Shown: piece after piece, positions 54,936 to 63,593 of the stretch
How positions within the stretch are numbered: the stretch's first letter is position 1
Layout: each line of letters opens with the position of its first letter
NCBI RefSeq assembly: GCF_004115925.1
Contig: NZ_SDDX01000001.1
Coordinates: 124,001 to 188,000 of the forward strand
Length of the DNA: 64,000 nucleotides
From: Lelliottia nimipressuralis
GTDB lineage: Bacteria; Pseudomonadota; Gammaproteobacteria; Enterobacterales; Enterobacteriaceae
Reading direction: 5' to 3'
Position numbers and translations under genes: made by a program
The notes under the pieces: model-generated
Told to the model about the DNA's origin: nothing
The model's input: the letters and a program-made list of their open reading frames with translations, nothing else
Databases searched by the model: none

Positions 54936-54963
54936 GCCGGGACAGGCGGAGCCGCCGCCCGGC
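54936..54963 (-). repeat. REP-like palindromic element
   Basis: On the minus strand GCCGGGCGGCGGCTCCGCC then TGTCCCGGC forms the nested hairpin typical of enterobacterial REP (palindromic unit) repeats. It lies between the convergent ends of helD and mgsA and may stabilise both 3' ends. Confidence 0.75.
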
Positions 54964-54969
54964 AAACAC

Positions 54970-55428
54970 TTACTTCAAGCGCTCAGCCAGATAGCGCGGA
55001 TAATCCGGAATCAGGATCTCAATCGGCGCGTTGAACTGCGGTGACTCAATGATAAAGTCCGCCGTAGAGAGGTTAGTGGCGACCGGGATATTCCAGACGG
55101 TGGCCAGGCGCAGCAAGGCCTTCACATCCGGATCGTGCGGCACCGCGTTCAGCGGGTCCCAGAAGAAAATCAGCACATCAATTTTCCCTTCCGAAATCTG
55201 CGCGCCCACCTGCTGGTCGCCGCCCATGGGGCCGCTCAGCATGGCGTTCACGTTTAATCCGGTTTCACGTTGGATCAGATTACCGGTGGTGCCCGTTGCC
55301 GAAAGGGTGTGCTTTTCAAGCAACGCCTGGTGGCGCTGAACCCAGTTCAGCAGCATTTTTTTGCAGTGATCGTGCGCGACCAGAGCAATGTGTTTGCGCT
55401 CTGGCAGGGTACGTGTCGTCAGTTCCAT
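54970..55428 (-). CDS. mgsA: Methylglyoxal synthase MgsA
   Basis: MgsA converts dihydroxyacetone phosphate to methylglyoxal and phosphate, a bypass that relieves sugar-phosphate stress. It has 152 residues as in E. coli. The phosphate-binding motif [10 protein letters not shown] and the catalytic Asp region in [12 protein letters not shown] are visible. csgI lies 87 bases upstream on the same strand. Confidence 0.97.
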   Translation of the reverse strand: MELTTRTLPERKHIALVAHDHCKKMLLNWVQRHQALLEKHTLSATGTTGNLIQRETGLNVNAMLSGPMGGDQQVGAQISEGKIDVLIFFWDPLNAVPHDPDVKALLRLATVWNIPVATNLSTADFIIESPQFNAPIEILIPDYPRYLAERLK

Positions 55429-55515
55429 AATCTCTTTCCGTCAGGTTCAGGTTAACTGGCTACACGATGACGGGAACCGCCTGAGGCTGCAAGAGAAAGG
55501 GCAAAAAAATGCGGC

Positions 55516-56178
55516 TTAAGACGAAGGTTGTTGCTTTGCCCACTGTAAAAATCGCGTGCGGGTGTCGGGATCGGCCTGCTGGAACCAGAATTTGAGGCGC
55601 TGCTCGGTAAGCGTCTGCGACTGCGGTGGAATAACGTCCAGCTCCGAAACGCCGGACAGCAGCGTGCTGTCATCCGCCATCATGGTTGCAAATTTCGGCA
55701 GTGACGCCGTTTTACCCGCTTTGTTATAGCGCTCCGTATCCGCTTCGTAATCCAGCCCCTTCGGCGTTTTGGTGAGGGCGAGAATATCCAGTTTCACCGG
55801 AATGGGCATCGCATCGCCGTCGAGCAATTCCAGTTTCGGTGCGGCCTCAAAAGCATCGGACTCTTTTTCCGTTTCCAGCCGCGGTAGATTAAAATTAACC
55901 TGACTGATCTTCTGCGTGTTGAAGCTCACCACCAGCGGCGGGGAGATATAGAGACGTTGTTCGTGATTGGAGAGGCGAATGTTTTTTTCGACGCGAAAGA
56001 CGATCTGGTGCGGCCCGTTATCCAGCTCAATGCTGTCGGCACCGCGCAGGAGCGAGCTGGACACTTTTTTACCGTCCAGCACCAGCAGATCGATGTCGGT
56101 AGATAATCGCAGCGTCGTGGCATATACGCAGACCGGCATCAATAATGCAATCACAGCAGAGGCAATGCCGGTCTTCAT
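55516..56178 (-). CDS. csgI: YccT/CsgI, periplasmic curli inhibitor (DUF2057)
   Basis: A 220-residue DUF2057 protein with a signal peptide ([25 protein letters not shown]). E. coli CsgI (YccT) slows CsgA polymerisation in the periplasm. The mature part has beta-rich segments and no catalytic motif I recognise. It has the same length as the E. coli protein. Upstream of it 173 bases separate it from divergent yccU. Confidence 0.9.
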   Translation of the reverse strand: MKTGIASAVIALLMPVCVYATTLRLSTDIDLLVLDGKKVSSSLLRGADSIELDNGPHQIVFRVEKNIRLSNHEQRLYISPPLVVSFNTQKISQVNFNLPRLETEKESDAFEAAPKLELLDGDAMPIPVKLDILALTKTPKGLDYEADTERYNKAGKTASLPKFATMMADDSTLLSGVSELDVIPPQSQTLTEQRLKFWFQQADPDTRTRFLQWAKQQPSS

Positions 56179-56351
56179 AGGATGCTCCTGTCGAAAATTC
56201 TTTCGTCGTAATAATGTATCTAAATTTTTCGATAAACACGTTTACTAACATATAGACATATTCCCGGGTTTTGCCCTCATACAGATGTATGGGATGAATG
56301 GTTGCCTGATGTGCTTTGACGTACACTTAAAAAAAAGCCAGGAGAAACATT

Positions 56352-56765
56352 ATGAAAGAGAACGATATTGTCGGCATTCTGACCTCAACCCATACCATCG
56401 CGCTGGTGGGCGCCAGTGATAAACCCGATCGCCCGAGCTATCGGGTGATGAAATATCTTCTCGACCAGGGCTATCACGTCATCCCCGTTTCACCGAAGGT
56501 CGCGGGTAAAACTCTGCTGGGGCAGCAGGGGTACGCCACCCTTGCGGATGTGCCTGAAAAGGTGGATATGGTGGATGTGTTTCGTAACTCCGAGGCGGCC
56601 TGGGGTGTGGCGCAAGAGGCGATTGCCATAGGCGCGAAAACCTTGTGGATGCAGCTGGGCGTAATTAACGAACAGGCGGCCGTGCTGGCGCGTGATGCGG
56701 GATTAAACGTGGTGATGGATCGCTGCCCGGCGATTGATATTCCGCGTCTGGGTCTGGCGAAGTAA
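56352..56765 (+). CDS. yccU: CoA-binding-domain protein YccU
   Basis: A 137-residue single-domain protein of the CoA_binding_2 family, with a Rossmann-type start [17 protein letters not shown] and the end [12 protein letters not shown]. Its role is unknown. It has the SD CAGGAG and is transcribed alone between two divergent or convergent neighbours. Confidence 0.93.
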   Translation: MKENDIVGILTSTHTIALVGASDKPDRPSYRVMKYLLDQGYHVIPVSPKVAGKTLLGQQGYATLADVPEKVDMVDVFRNSEAAWGVAQEAIAIGAKTLWMQLGVINEQAAVLARDAGLNVVMDRCPAIDIPRLGLAK

Positions 56766-56766
56766 T

Positions 56767-56796
56767 AAAAAAAGCCCGAGCGATTCGGGCTTTTTT
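56767..56796. terminator. Bidirectional terminator between yccU and hspQ
   Basis: AAAAAAAGCCCGA/TCGGGCTTTTTT separates the convergent ends of yccU and hspQ. Confidence 0.93.
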
Positions 56797-56800
56797 CAGG

Positions 56801-57178
<378 letters not shown>

Positions 57179-58369
57179 CTACATGACGCGACAGGCAAAC
57201 CCTTTCAGATACAGCCCTTCCGGGTAGGTAGCGATCACCGGGTGATCGGCCGCCTGACGGAACTGCTCTATAAATTGTACATCACGGCCCGCATCTACAG
57301 CGGCATCTGCGATCAGTTTCTGAAATAAATCGGTGGTCATCAGGCCTGAGCAGGAGAAGGTCAGCAAAATGCCGCCTGGATTGAGCAACTGAATGGCAAG
57401 CATGTTGATGTCTTTATAGCCACGGCAGGCGCCCATCAGCTGGCTTTTGTTTTCCACGAACTTCGGCGGGTCCATCACGATGACATCGAATTTCTCCCCC
57501 TGATCGCGGTATTTGCGCAGCAGTTTGAACACGTCATCGCGGACAAATTCGGCTTTGCTCAGATCCAGCTTGTTCAGCTCAACGTTCTGTTTTGCCACGT
57601 CCAGCGCTTCCTGCGAGGTGTCGACGCTGACCACCTGGCTGCACCCGCCCATCAGTGCCGAAACGGCAAATCCGCCGGTGTAGGAGAAGCAGTTCAGCAC
57701 GCGTTTATTCGCAACGTACTGGCGCGTCGCCAGGCGGCTGTCGCGCTGATCGAGGTAATAGCCGGTTTTATGGCCACCCTGGATGTCGACGTACAGCTTC
57801 ATACCATGCTCTTCAATAGGCAGCAGGGCAGGCGGCAGTTCACCGGTGACCGGACCTTGCGTCAGCTCCATCCCCTCTTTTTTACGCACCGCGACATCGC
57901 TGCGATCGTAAATAGCGCAGTCAGGGTAAAGGCCCTGCAGGGCACTGATTAACGCGGCGCGCTGATACTCTGCGCCTGCGCTCAGGAGCTGAAGCACCAG
58001 AAAGTTGCCGAAGCGGTCGATGGTCACGCCCGGCAGACCGTCGGACTCGCCGGCAATCAGTCGATAGCTGTCCAGCCCGTCACGTTTCGCCAGCCAGTCA
58101 CGCCACTCCTGCGCCTGCTGTAAACGGCGGGTGAAGAAGGCGATATCGATGGTTTCGTCTTTATCAAAGCTCCAGACGCGCGCACGGATCTGAGAAGCAG
58201 GCGAGTATGCGCCGCGCGCTAACCATTTCCCCTGATGGTCAACAATATCGATGGTTTCACCGAGGCTGGCTTTCCCTTCCATGCGGGCAACGGCACCAGA
58301 AAACACCCAGGGATGACGGCGCAATAATGATTTCTCGCGCCCTTTGGCTAACACTAAACGTACACTCAT
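57179..58369 (-). CDS. rlmI: 23S rRNA m5C1962 methyltransferase RlmI
   Basis: A SAM-dependent methyltransferase of large-subunit rRNA. The 396 residues carry an N-terminal PUA domain (about 1-75), a beta-hairpin linker and a Rossmann domain with [19 protein letters not shown] and [13 protein letters not shown]. It has the same length as E. coli RlmI. It is divergent from acyP and lies upstream of hspQ on the same strand, 60 bases apart. Confidence 0.96.
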   Translation of the reverse strand: MSVRLVLAKGREKSLLRRHPWVFSGAVARMEGKASLGETIDIVDHQGKWLARGAYSPASQIRARVWSFDKDETIDIAFFTRRLQQAQEWRDWLAKRDGLDSYRLIAGESDGLPGVTIDRFGNFLVLQLLSAGAEYQRAALISALQGLYPDCAIYDRSDVAVRKKEGMELTQGPVTGELPPALLPIEEHGMKLYVDIQGGHKTGYYLDQRDSRLATRQYVANKRVLNCFSYTGGFAVSALMGGCSQVVSVDTSQEALDVAKQNVELNKLDLSKAEFVRDDVFKLLRKYRDQGEKFDVIVMDPPKFVENKSQLMGACRGYKDINMLAIQLLNPGGILLTFSCSGLMTTDLFQKLIADAAVDAGRDVQFIEQFRQAADHPVIATYPEGLYLKGFACRVM

Positions 58370-58463
58370 AATTTGCTATTCTGTTGATTCAATGAATTGG
58401 CGGCCATTTTCCCGAGTTCAGTGGGGAAATGCAACGCGCCAGACAGGATTAAGGGGAACGATG

Positions 58464-58745
58464 ATGTCAAAAGTCTGCACAATCGCCTGGGTTCACGGCA
58501 CCGTTCAGGGCGTCGGGTTTCGCTACAGTACGCAGCGCGAAGCGTTACAGCTTGGGCTGACGGGCTATGCGCGCAATATGGATGACGGCAGCGTGGAAGT
58601 GGTGGCCTGTGGCGACGCTGAGCAAGTCGAAAAACTGGTCGCCTGGCTGAAAGCGGGCGGGCCACGTAGCGCACGGGTTGAAAAGGTTTTAACCGAACCG
58701 CATCAACCCGGCCGCGACTATGTGGATTTCGGTATTCGCTATTAA
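58464..58745 (+). CDS. yccX: Acylphosphatase (YccX)
   Basis: A small acylphosphatase that hydrolyses carboxyl-phosphate bonds. The phosphate loop VQGVGFRY with Arg20 and the water-positioning Asn38 ([10 protein letters not shown]) are both present. Two ATGs stand in tandem (58461, 58464); the second is seven bases from the SD GGGG and gives 93 residues (92 in E. coli). The stop overlaps the stop of tusE by four bases. Confidence 0.94.
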   Translation: MSKVCTIAWVHGTVQGVGFRYSTQREALQLGLTGYARNMDDGSVEVVACGDAEQVEKLVAWLKAGGPRSARVEKVLTEPHQPGRDYVDFGIRY

Positions 58746-59071
58746 ATACACTTCACGGGCTTGGGCAAACCGGCGATTTTGGTCGCCTGTTTCGCTGGCC
58801 CTTTCGGGAACAGGCGATACAGATAGCGGCTATTGCCTTTCTCTTCGCCAAACTTGTTGGCCATCGCCTTCACCAGCATACGGATGGCGGGAGAGGTGTT
58901 GAATTCCAGATAGAAGTCGCGCACAAAGCGCACCACTTCCCAGTGCTCCGGCGTCAGGGTAATAGCCTCTTTCTCGGCAATCACCTCGGCAAGGCCTTCG
59001 CTCCACTGGCTGCTCTCTTTCAGATAGCCGTCGTTATCGGTTTCTATCTCTTTACCTTCAAAGCTCAACAT
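58742..59071 (-). CDS. tusE: Sulfur-relay protein TusE (DsrC family)
   Basis: TusE accepts persulfide sulfur from TusBCD and passes it to MnmA for 2-thiouridine in tRNA. The catalytic Cys is the penultimate residue (KPVKCI). The start at 59071 gives 109 residues as in E. coli; an ATG two codons upstream is also possible. [14 protein letters not shown] and [11 protein letters not shown] are DsrC-family signatures. It converges on yccX. Confidence 0.96.
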   Translation of the reverse strand: MLSFEGKEIETDNDGYLKESSQWSEGLAEVIAEKEAITLTPEHWEVVRFVRDFYLEFNTSPAIRMLVKAMANKFGEEKGNSRYLYRLFPKGPAKQATKIAGLPKPVKCI

Positions 59072-59114
59072 AGTCATTCACACGTCAATCGAAAACCCGC
59101 GCAGTGTACCAAAA

Positions 59115-59144
59115 AACAAAGCCCCGCATAAGCGGGGCTTGTTT
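59115..59144 (-). terminator. Rho-independent terminator of yccA
   Basis: AACAAAGCCCCGC/GCGGGGCTTGTTT with an ATAA loop lies 14 bases past the yccA stop, with a T run on the minus strand. Confidence 0.9.
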
Positions 59145-59158
59145 CGACGCACTGTCTG

Positions 59159-59818
59159 TTAATCGCGGCTGGCGAAGCCCAGGATGCTCAACAGGCTGAC
59201 GAAGATATTGTACAGCGACACATACAGGCTCACGGTAGCACGAATGTAGTTCGTTTCGCCGCCATGAATGATGTTGCTGGTTTCATACAGGATCGCCCCG
59301 GAGGAGATCAGGATGAACACCGCGCTAATCGCCAGGTGCAGGGCAGGCAGCTGCAGGAAGATGTTTGCCACCATGCCGACCAGTACAATCACGATACCCG
59401 CCATCAGCATTCCGCCGAGGAAAGACATGTCTTTACGGGTCGTCAGGACGTAAGCGGAGCAGCAGAAGAACACCAGTGCCGTACCACCCAGCGCCATGCC
59501 AATCACATCACCCATGCCCGCAGACAGATAGGCGTTGAGGATTGGTCCCAGGATATAACCCAGGAAGCCAGTGAAAGCGAACGCAGACAGAATACCAATC
59601 GGTTTGTCAGCGGTTTTATAGGTCAGGAACATCAGACCATACATGCCCACCAGCGTCAGAATCAGGCCCGGAGACGGCAACATCAGCACGGTGCTGGCCG
59701 TTGCGGTAATGGCGGAAAACGCCAGGGTCAGGCTGAGCATGAAATAGGTATTGCGCAGCACTTTGTGGGTGCTGAGTAGCGATGTGCGGTCGCGTGAAGA
59801 ACTAATAATACGATCCAT
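59159..59818 (-). CDS. yccA: FtsH modulator YccA (Bax-inhibitor family)
   Basis: A 219-residue inner-membrane protein with seven hydrophobic helices of the BI-1/LFG family. In E. coli it binds and is slowly degraded by FtsH and can protect SecY from it. The N-terminal cytoplasmic tail [21 protein letters not shown] is the part FtsH uses. It is divergent from the OppA-like gene, with 266 bases between. Confidence 0.95.
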   Translation of the reverse strand: MDRIISSSRDRTSLLSTHKVLRNTYFMLSLTLAFSAITATASTVLMLPSPGLILTLVGMYGLMFLTYKTADKPIGILSAFAFTGFLGYILGPILNAYLSAGMGDVIGMALGGTALVFFCCSAYVLTTRKDMSFLGGMLMAGIVIVLVGMVANIFLQLPALHLAISAVFILISSGAILYETSNIIHGGETNYIRATVSLYVSLYNIFVSLLSILGFASRD

Positions 59819-60084
59819 GAGTCACTCTCTTATGACAGATGTAATTAACGGCAAGAATAAGAAAGGTCTTGCCAGTTACAAAGTGGTTTTACCCATCTTT
59901 ACTCAGCACCTTAGGGCCTGCATTGGTGCTTTGTTTCAAAGAAATCCATTTCAACAGAATGAATATCGGTTTGACGAATTTAATCAGATCAACATCTTAT
60001 AGGTTACTGAAAAATATTGCCTTATTTATCTTTGAGCGCTAAGAGTGAATACGCATCGTCAAAAACCCACAATAAGGCGAAACA

Positions 60085-61713
60085 ATGAAATCAGCATCAC
60101 GCACTCACTTTACACTCTCTTTACTGACGGCAGGGATCTTGTGCGCCAGCACAACGGCCTGGGCGGCCAGTGTACCAGCAGGAACGCAGCTGGCAGAGAA
60201 ACAGGAACTGGTCAGGAATAACGGCAGCGAGCCGGCATCGCTCGATCCCCACAAAGTCGAAAGCGATGTCGAATTCAATATTATCAGTGATTTGTTCGAA
60301 GGGCTGGTGAGTGTCTCACCGGCGGGGGAAATTCAGCCGCGCCTGGCAGAGAAATGGGAAAATAAAGACAACACCGTCTGGACCTTCCACTTGCGCCCTG
60401 GCATCACCTGGAGTGACGGCTCTGCGATTACCGCTCAGGATATTGTCTGGAGCTGGCAGCGTCTGGTTGATCCTAACACCGCGTCACCCTACGCCAGCTA
60501 CCCTGGCAACATGCATATTGTGAATGCGACCGATATCGCGCAGGGGAAGCAAAAGCCCGACACGCTGGGCGTGAAGGCGATTAACGACACCACCCTCGAA
60601 GTGACGCTGACACAGCCGAATGCGGCGTTCCTCGCCATGCTGGCGCACCCGTCGCTGGTGCCGGTCGATAAAGTGCTGATAAGCCGCTTCGGCGACAAAT
60701 GGACCAAGCCCGAGCACTTTGTCAGCAGCGGCGCGTACAAACTCTCACAGTGGGTGGTCAACGAACGTATCGTTGCTGAGCGTAACCCGCGCTACTGGGA
60801 TAACGCCCACACGGTGATCAATAAAGTGACGTATCTGCCGATCACCTCTGAAGCCTCGGACGTGAACCGCTACAAAGCGGGTGAAATTGATATCGTCTAT
60901 ACGGTGCCCATCAACCAGTTTGCCCAGTTGAAGAAAACGCTGGGCGCAGAACTGGATGTCTCCCCGCAGCTTGCCACCTATTACTACGAATTCAACACCA
61001 CCCGACCGCCGTTCAACGACGTGCGGGTGCGTAAAGCGTTAAACATGGCCCTGGATAAGGACATTATTGCCGAGAAAGTATTAGGGCAGGGGCAGCGCCC
61101 GGCGTGGGTGATCAGTCAGCCGGACATCGGCGGCGTGAAACTTAAGGCGCCAGAGTACGCGAGCTGGCCAATCGACAAACGCATCGCAGAGGCGAAAAAA
61201 CTGCTCAGCGAAGCGGGATTCAACGACAGCCATCCGCTCAGTTTCAATTTGCTCTATAACACGTCGGAATCCCATCAGCGTATCGCCATCGCCGCCAGCT
61301 CCATGTGGAAGAAAAATCTCGGCGTGGAAGCGAAGCTGCAAAACCAGGAGTGGAAAACCATGCTGGATACCATGCACACGCACAATTTCGATGCCGTGCG
61401 CTACGCCTGGATTGCCGACTACGATGACGCCGCGACCTTCCTGAACAATTTCCGCACCGGCGACAGCGAAAATACCAGCCAGTACAGCAACCCGGCCTAT
61501 GACAAGGCGCTGGTGGATGCGGCGAAAGCCAAAACCACCGAGGAGCGCGGCAAGTTCTACCAGCAGGCGGAAGACCTGTTGGGCCAGGATGTGCCCGCTA
61601 TTCCGGTGTATCACTACGTCCGTACGCATTTAATTAAGCCATGGGTGGGTGGATTTACGCCGGATAAACTGGGTTATTACTTCACGAAGGACATGTACAT
61701 CAAAAAGCATTAA
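60085..61713 (+). CDS. Orphan OppA-like peptide-binding protein
   Basis: A 542-residue periplasmic receptor of the oligopeptide (SBP_bac_5) family. The signal peptide ends near TTAWA|ASVPAG; the mature start LAEKQELVRNNGSEPASLDPHK is very like OppA. The peptide-anchoring Arg and Asp of OppA appear kept in VRYAWIADYDDAATF. It is not OppA itself, because oppBCDF do not follow. No permease or ATPase gene adjoins; it may feed the Opp permease, as MppA does. It lies between yccA and tRNA-Ser, where K-12 has no gene. A nine-base AT-rich inverted repeat follows the stop (61726-61747). Confidence 0.85.
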   Translation: MKSASRTHFTLSLLTAGILCASTTAWAASVPAGTQLAEKQELVRNNGSEPASLDPHKVESDVEFNIISDLFEGLVSVSPAGEIQPRLAEKWENKDNTVWTFHLRPGITWSDGSAITAQDIVWSWQRLVDPNTASPYASYPGNMHIVNATDIAQGKQKPDTLGVKAINDTTLEVTLTQPNAAFLAMLAHPSLVPVDKVLISRFGDKWTKPEHFVSSGAYKLSQWVVNERIVAERNPRYWDNAHTVINKVTYLPITSEASDVNRYKAGEIDIVYTVPINQFAQLKKTLGAELDVSPQLATYYYEFNTTRPPFNDVRVRKALNMALDKDIIAEKVLGQGQRPAWVISQPDIGGVKLKAPEYASWPIDKRIAEAKKLLSEAGFNDSHPLSFNLLYNTSESHQRIAIAASSMWKKNLGVEAKLQNQEWKTMLDTMHTHNFDAVRYAWIADYDDAATFLNNFRTGDSENTSQYSNPAYDKALVDAAKAKTTEERGKFYQQAEDLLGQDVPAIPVYHYVRTHLIKPWVGGFTPDKLGYYFTKDMYIKKH

Positions 61714-61817
61714 GCCGTAAATGGGCTATTTTGTGCTGACAAAATAGTCAATGCGTTGTTATTTCAACCGATTAACATCGTTTTGGCTATTTTTGAAGCA
61801 AACGAACACATTGATGC

Positions 61818-61846
61818 TTTACACGAAGTACGGAGGTGTTTATAGT
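61818..61846 (+). promoter_or_regulatory. Promoter of tRNA-Ser
   Basis: TTTACA (61818-61823) and TATAGT (61841-61846) are 17 bases apart. A GC-rich discriminator (GCGCCCC) follows, as expected for a stringently controlled stable-RNA promoter. Confidence 0.8.
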
Positions 61847-61858
61847 GCGCCCCATACC

Positions 61859-61946
61859 GGAAGCGTGGCCGAGCGGTTGAAGGCACCGGTCTTGAAAACC
61901 GGCGACCCGAAAGGGTTCTAGAGTTCGAATCTCTACGCTTCCGCCA
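61859..61946 (+). tRNA. serT: tRNA-Ser (anticodon TGA)
   Basis: An 88-base class II tRNA with encoded CCA. The acceptor arms GGAAGCG/CGCTTCC pair fully, the anticodon loop CTTGAAA places TGA at 61893-61895, the variable arm is CGACCCGAAAGGGT and the T-loop is GTTCGAATC. It differs from E. coli serT by compensating changes in the acceptor stem. The gene is intact. Confidence 0.98.
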
Positions 61947-61952
61947 AATACG

Positions 61953-61988
61953 AAAAAAGGGGTTACCGAAAGGTAACCCCTTTTTTTT
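61953..61988 (+). terminator. Rho-independent terminator of tRNA-Ser
   Basis: AAAAAAGGGGTTACC/GGTAACCCCTTTTTT with a GAAA tetraloop lies just after the tRNA. Confidence 0.95.
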
Positions 61989-62144
61989 GCTCTCTTTTCA
62001 TCAGAATCTTCTTTGGCTCAATCCAAAGCCTGTACAGGCATTGCCAGCAGCGCACGGAAAGGAGAGTTTTAGCCCGATGAAGGGCGGGACGTTACCGATG
62101 TGGTTGAATGATGGGAATGTTGATCACTGCACGTCGAAGATGTT

Positions 62145-62176
62145 GCGAGAGCCGGGGGCGCATTCCCGGCTCTCGC
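62145..62176 (-). terminator. 12-base-pair inverted repeat after the mgtE-type gene
   Basis: GCGAGAGCCGGG and CCCGGCTCTCGC pair perfectly around an eight-base loop, 27 bases beyond the stop of the mgtE-type gene. There is no T run on either strand, so it is a strong 3' hairpin rather than a classical terminator. Confidence 0.6.
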
Positions 62177-62203
62177 GAGGCTTTGGTTTAGGCTAGGCGC
62201 CTT

Positions 62204-63205
62204 TCACTCCAGACCCAGCGTGTACTGCGCGATTTTGAAATAGATAATCAGGCCTGTTCCGTCGATAAAGGTGGCGATAAACGGCGCGGAAACCACTGCA
62301 GGGTCGATGCCGCAGCGTTTTAGCACCATTGGGATCACTGACGAGACAATGGCGCTCCAGAGGGTGATGCACACCAGCGTCAAGCTCACGATAAGCGTAA
62401 TGTCCATTCCAATGCCCATCATCCAGGCGCGCACACAGCCTGCCAGCCCGAGCGTAACGGCAATCATCACCGAGGTGGTCATCTCTTTACGCAGCACGCG
62501 TCCCAGGTCTTTCAGCCCAACTTCACCCAGCGCCATTGCACGGACCAGCGTGGAGGTAATCTGCGTGCCGCTGTTGCCGCCGGTGCCAATGAGCAACGGA
62601 ATAAAGAACGCCAGGGCGATCGCGGATTCGAGAGCATCTTCAAAATGCTGAAGCACAGTGCTGGTGTAGGCCTCTGCGACGAACAGCAGCAATAGCCAGA
62701 CGGCACGTTTTTTCCATAGCTGCACGGCGCTGGTTTCGAGGTAAGGCCGCTCCAGAGGCAGCGTTGCCCCCTGGCGCTGCGCATCTTCCGTCACGTCATC
62801 TTCCAGCAAATGCGCAATTTCACGCTCGGTGAGACAACCCACCAGTTTCCCGTGGGTGACCACCGGTACCACGTCAACACCGGCATGGCTCAGCAGGGCA
62901 GCCACTTCTGCACGCTCATCGTCGGGTTTAACCTGCAAAAACTGAGAGACCATCAGCGCGCTCACGGCCTGAACGGTATTGGCTTCCTGTAATAACGCTC
63001 TGACCGAAATCATTCCGGCCAATCGGCCATTATTTTCAATAAAAATATGCGTTGGAATATCGTCATCTTTTAATTGTGCGAAGAAATGTTCACGCGCCAG
63101 CGCGACACATAATGATGCGTCGAGGACAATAAAATCCGTATTCATATATTGCGCGATGGCGCTGTCGTTAAATGCCGGAAGTGAATTATGGATGGTGTAA
63201 GACAT
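62204..63205 (-). CDS. MgtE-family magnesium transporter without N domain
   Basis: A 333-residue MgtE-type Mg2+ channel/transporter. Two CBS domains (about 15-70 and 78-135) lead by a connecting helix to a five-helix membrane domain (about 168-333). Family motifs are GGNSGTQ at 209-215, GIDPAVVSAPF at 299-309 and the selectivity Asp315 in ATFIDGTG. Usual MgtE proteins (about 450 residues) carry an N-terminal helical Mg-sensing domain, absent here. The start at 63205 (MSYTIHNSLP) has AAAGGGAA upstream. An in-frame ATG at 63301 falls inside the riboswitch-like leader and is rejected. Confidence 0.9.
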   Translation of the reverse strand: MSYTIHNSLPAFNDSAIAQYMNTDFIVLDASLCVALAREHFFAQLKDDDIPTHIFIENNGRLAGMISVRALLQEANTVQAVSALMVSQFLQVKPDDERAEVAALLSHAGVDVVPVVTHGKLVGCLTEREIAHLLEDDVTEDAQRQGATLPLERPYLETSAVQLWKKRAVWLLLLFVAEAYTSTVLQHFEDALESAIALAFFIPLLIGTGGNSGTQITSTLVRAMALGEVGLKDLGRVLRKEMTTSVMIAVTLGLAGCVRAWMMGIGMDITLIVSLTLVCITLWSAIVSSVIPMVLKRCGIDPAVVSAPFIATFIDGTGLIIYFKIAQYTLGLE

Positions 63206-63269
63206 AGTGAATTCCCTTTGAATATAATTATCTCTCAGGGGCGAGCAAGACAGGGCATGTCGAAGAGGA

Positions 63270-63431
63270 GATCCCCACGTCCTGGGTTCAGCACTGTACA
63301 CCGTATCCCCTAAGGGAAGTTATACTGACAAAGCCTTGATTCGACAGTGCCTGTTTTACCCTGTGTAGTTTCTCTCGAAACCACCAGAGCGATAACGTGT
63401 ATTTGTACAGGAGCCTCGCCATAACGAGATC
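63270..63431 (-). promoter_or_regulatory. M-box (ykoK) magnesium riboswitch, mgtE leader
   Basis: On the minus strand the 5' part GGCGAGGCTCCTGTACA (63420-63404) and the 3' part TGTACAGTGCTGAA (63300-63287) match the hallmark segments of the M-box aptamer (GAGGCTCCTGTA ... TACAGTGCTAAA). CTGTACA and TGTACAG pair over seven bases, and GATCTC (63431-63426) can close P1 with GGGATC (63275-63270). The gene downstream encodes a magnesium transporter. The expression platform is not certain: a CAGGACGTG/CATGCCCTG hairpin (63284-63251) lies between the aptamer and the start codon. Confidence 0.85.
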
Positions 63432-63448
63432 GTAGTAAAGCGGTAGGG

Positions 63449-63454
63449 ATAATA
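63449..63454 (-). promoter_or_regulatory. Possible -10 of the mgtE leader transcript
   Basis: TATTAT on the minus strand lies 18 bases upstream of the aptamer. A TTTAAA-type segment near 63475-63480 could be a weak -35. Confidence 0.4.
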
Positions 63455-63593
63455 CGCCAGTTTTTAAATGCTGCTTTAAAATATCAATAATGTTGACGAA
63501 CGGTTTAGGTTAAATATATTTAATCCGCGTTGAGGTTTTATTTAATTCATTTCATTTTAAATAGCAGATTCCCCTTTCTAAAGAGGCGCTGCG

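Noticed and set aside
61726-61747. Terminator after the OppA-like gene
   Set aside because: CTATTTTGT/ACAAAATAG is a perfect nine-base stem, but it is AT-rich and lacks a following T run; not called as a terminator.
61987-62196. Open frame after the tRNA-Ser terminator
   Set aside because: It begins within the terminator T run, has no recognisable domain and ends in the GC hairpin; likely chance.
63206-63301. N-terminal extension of the mgtE-type protein to ATG 63301
   Set aside because: The extension would be encoded by the 3' half of the aptamer, resembles no MgtE N domain and lacks an SD, while ATG 63205 has one.
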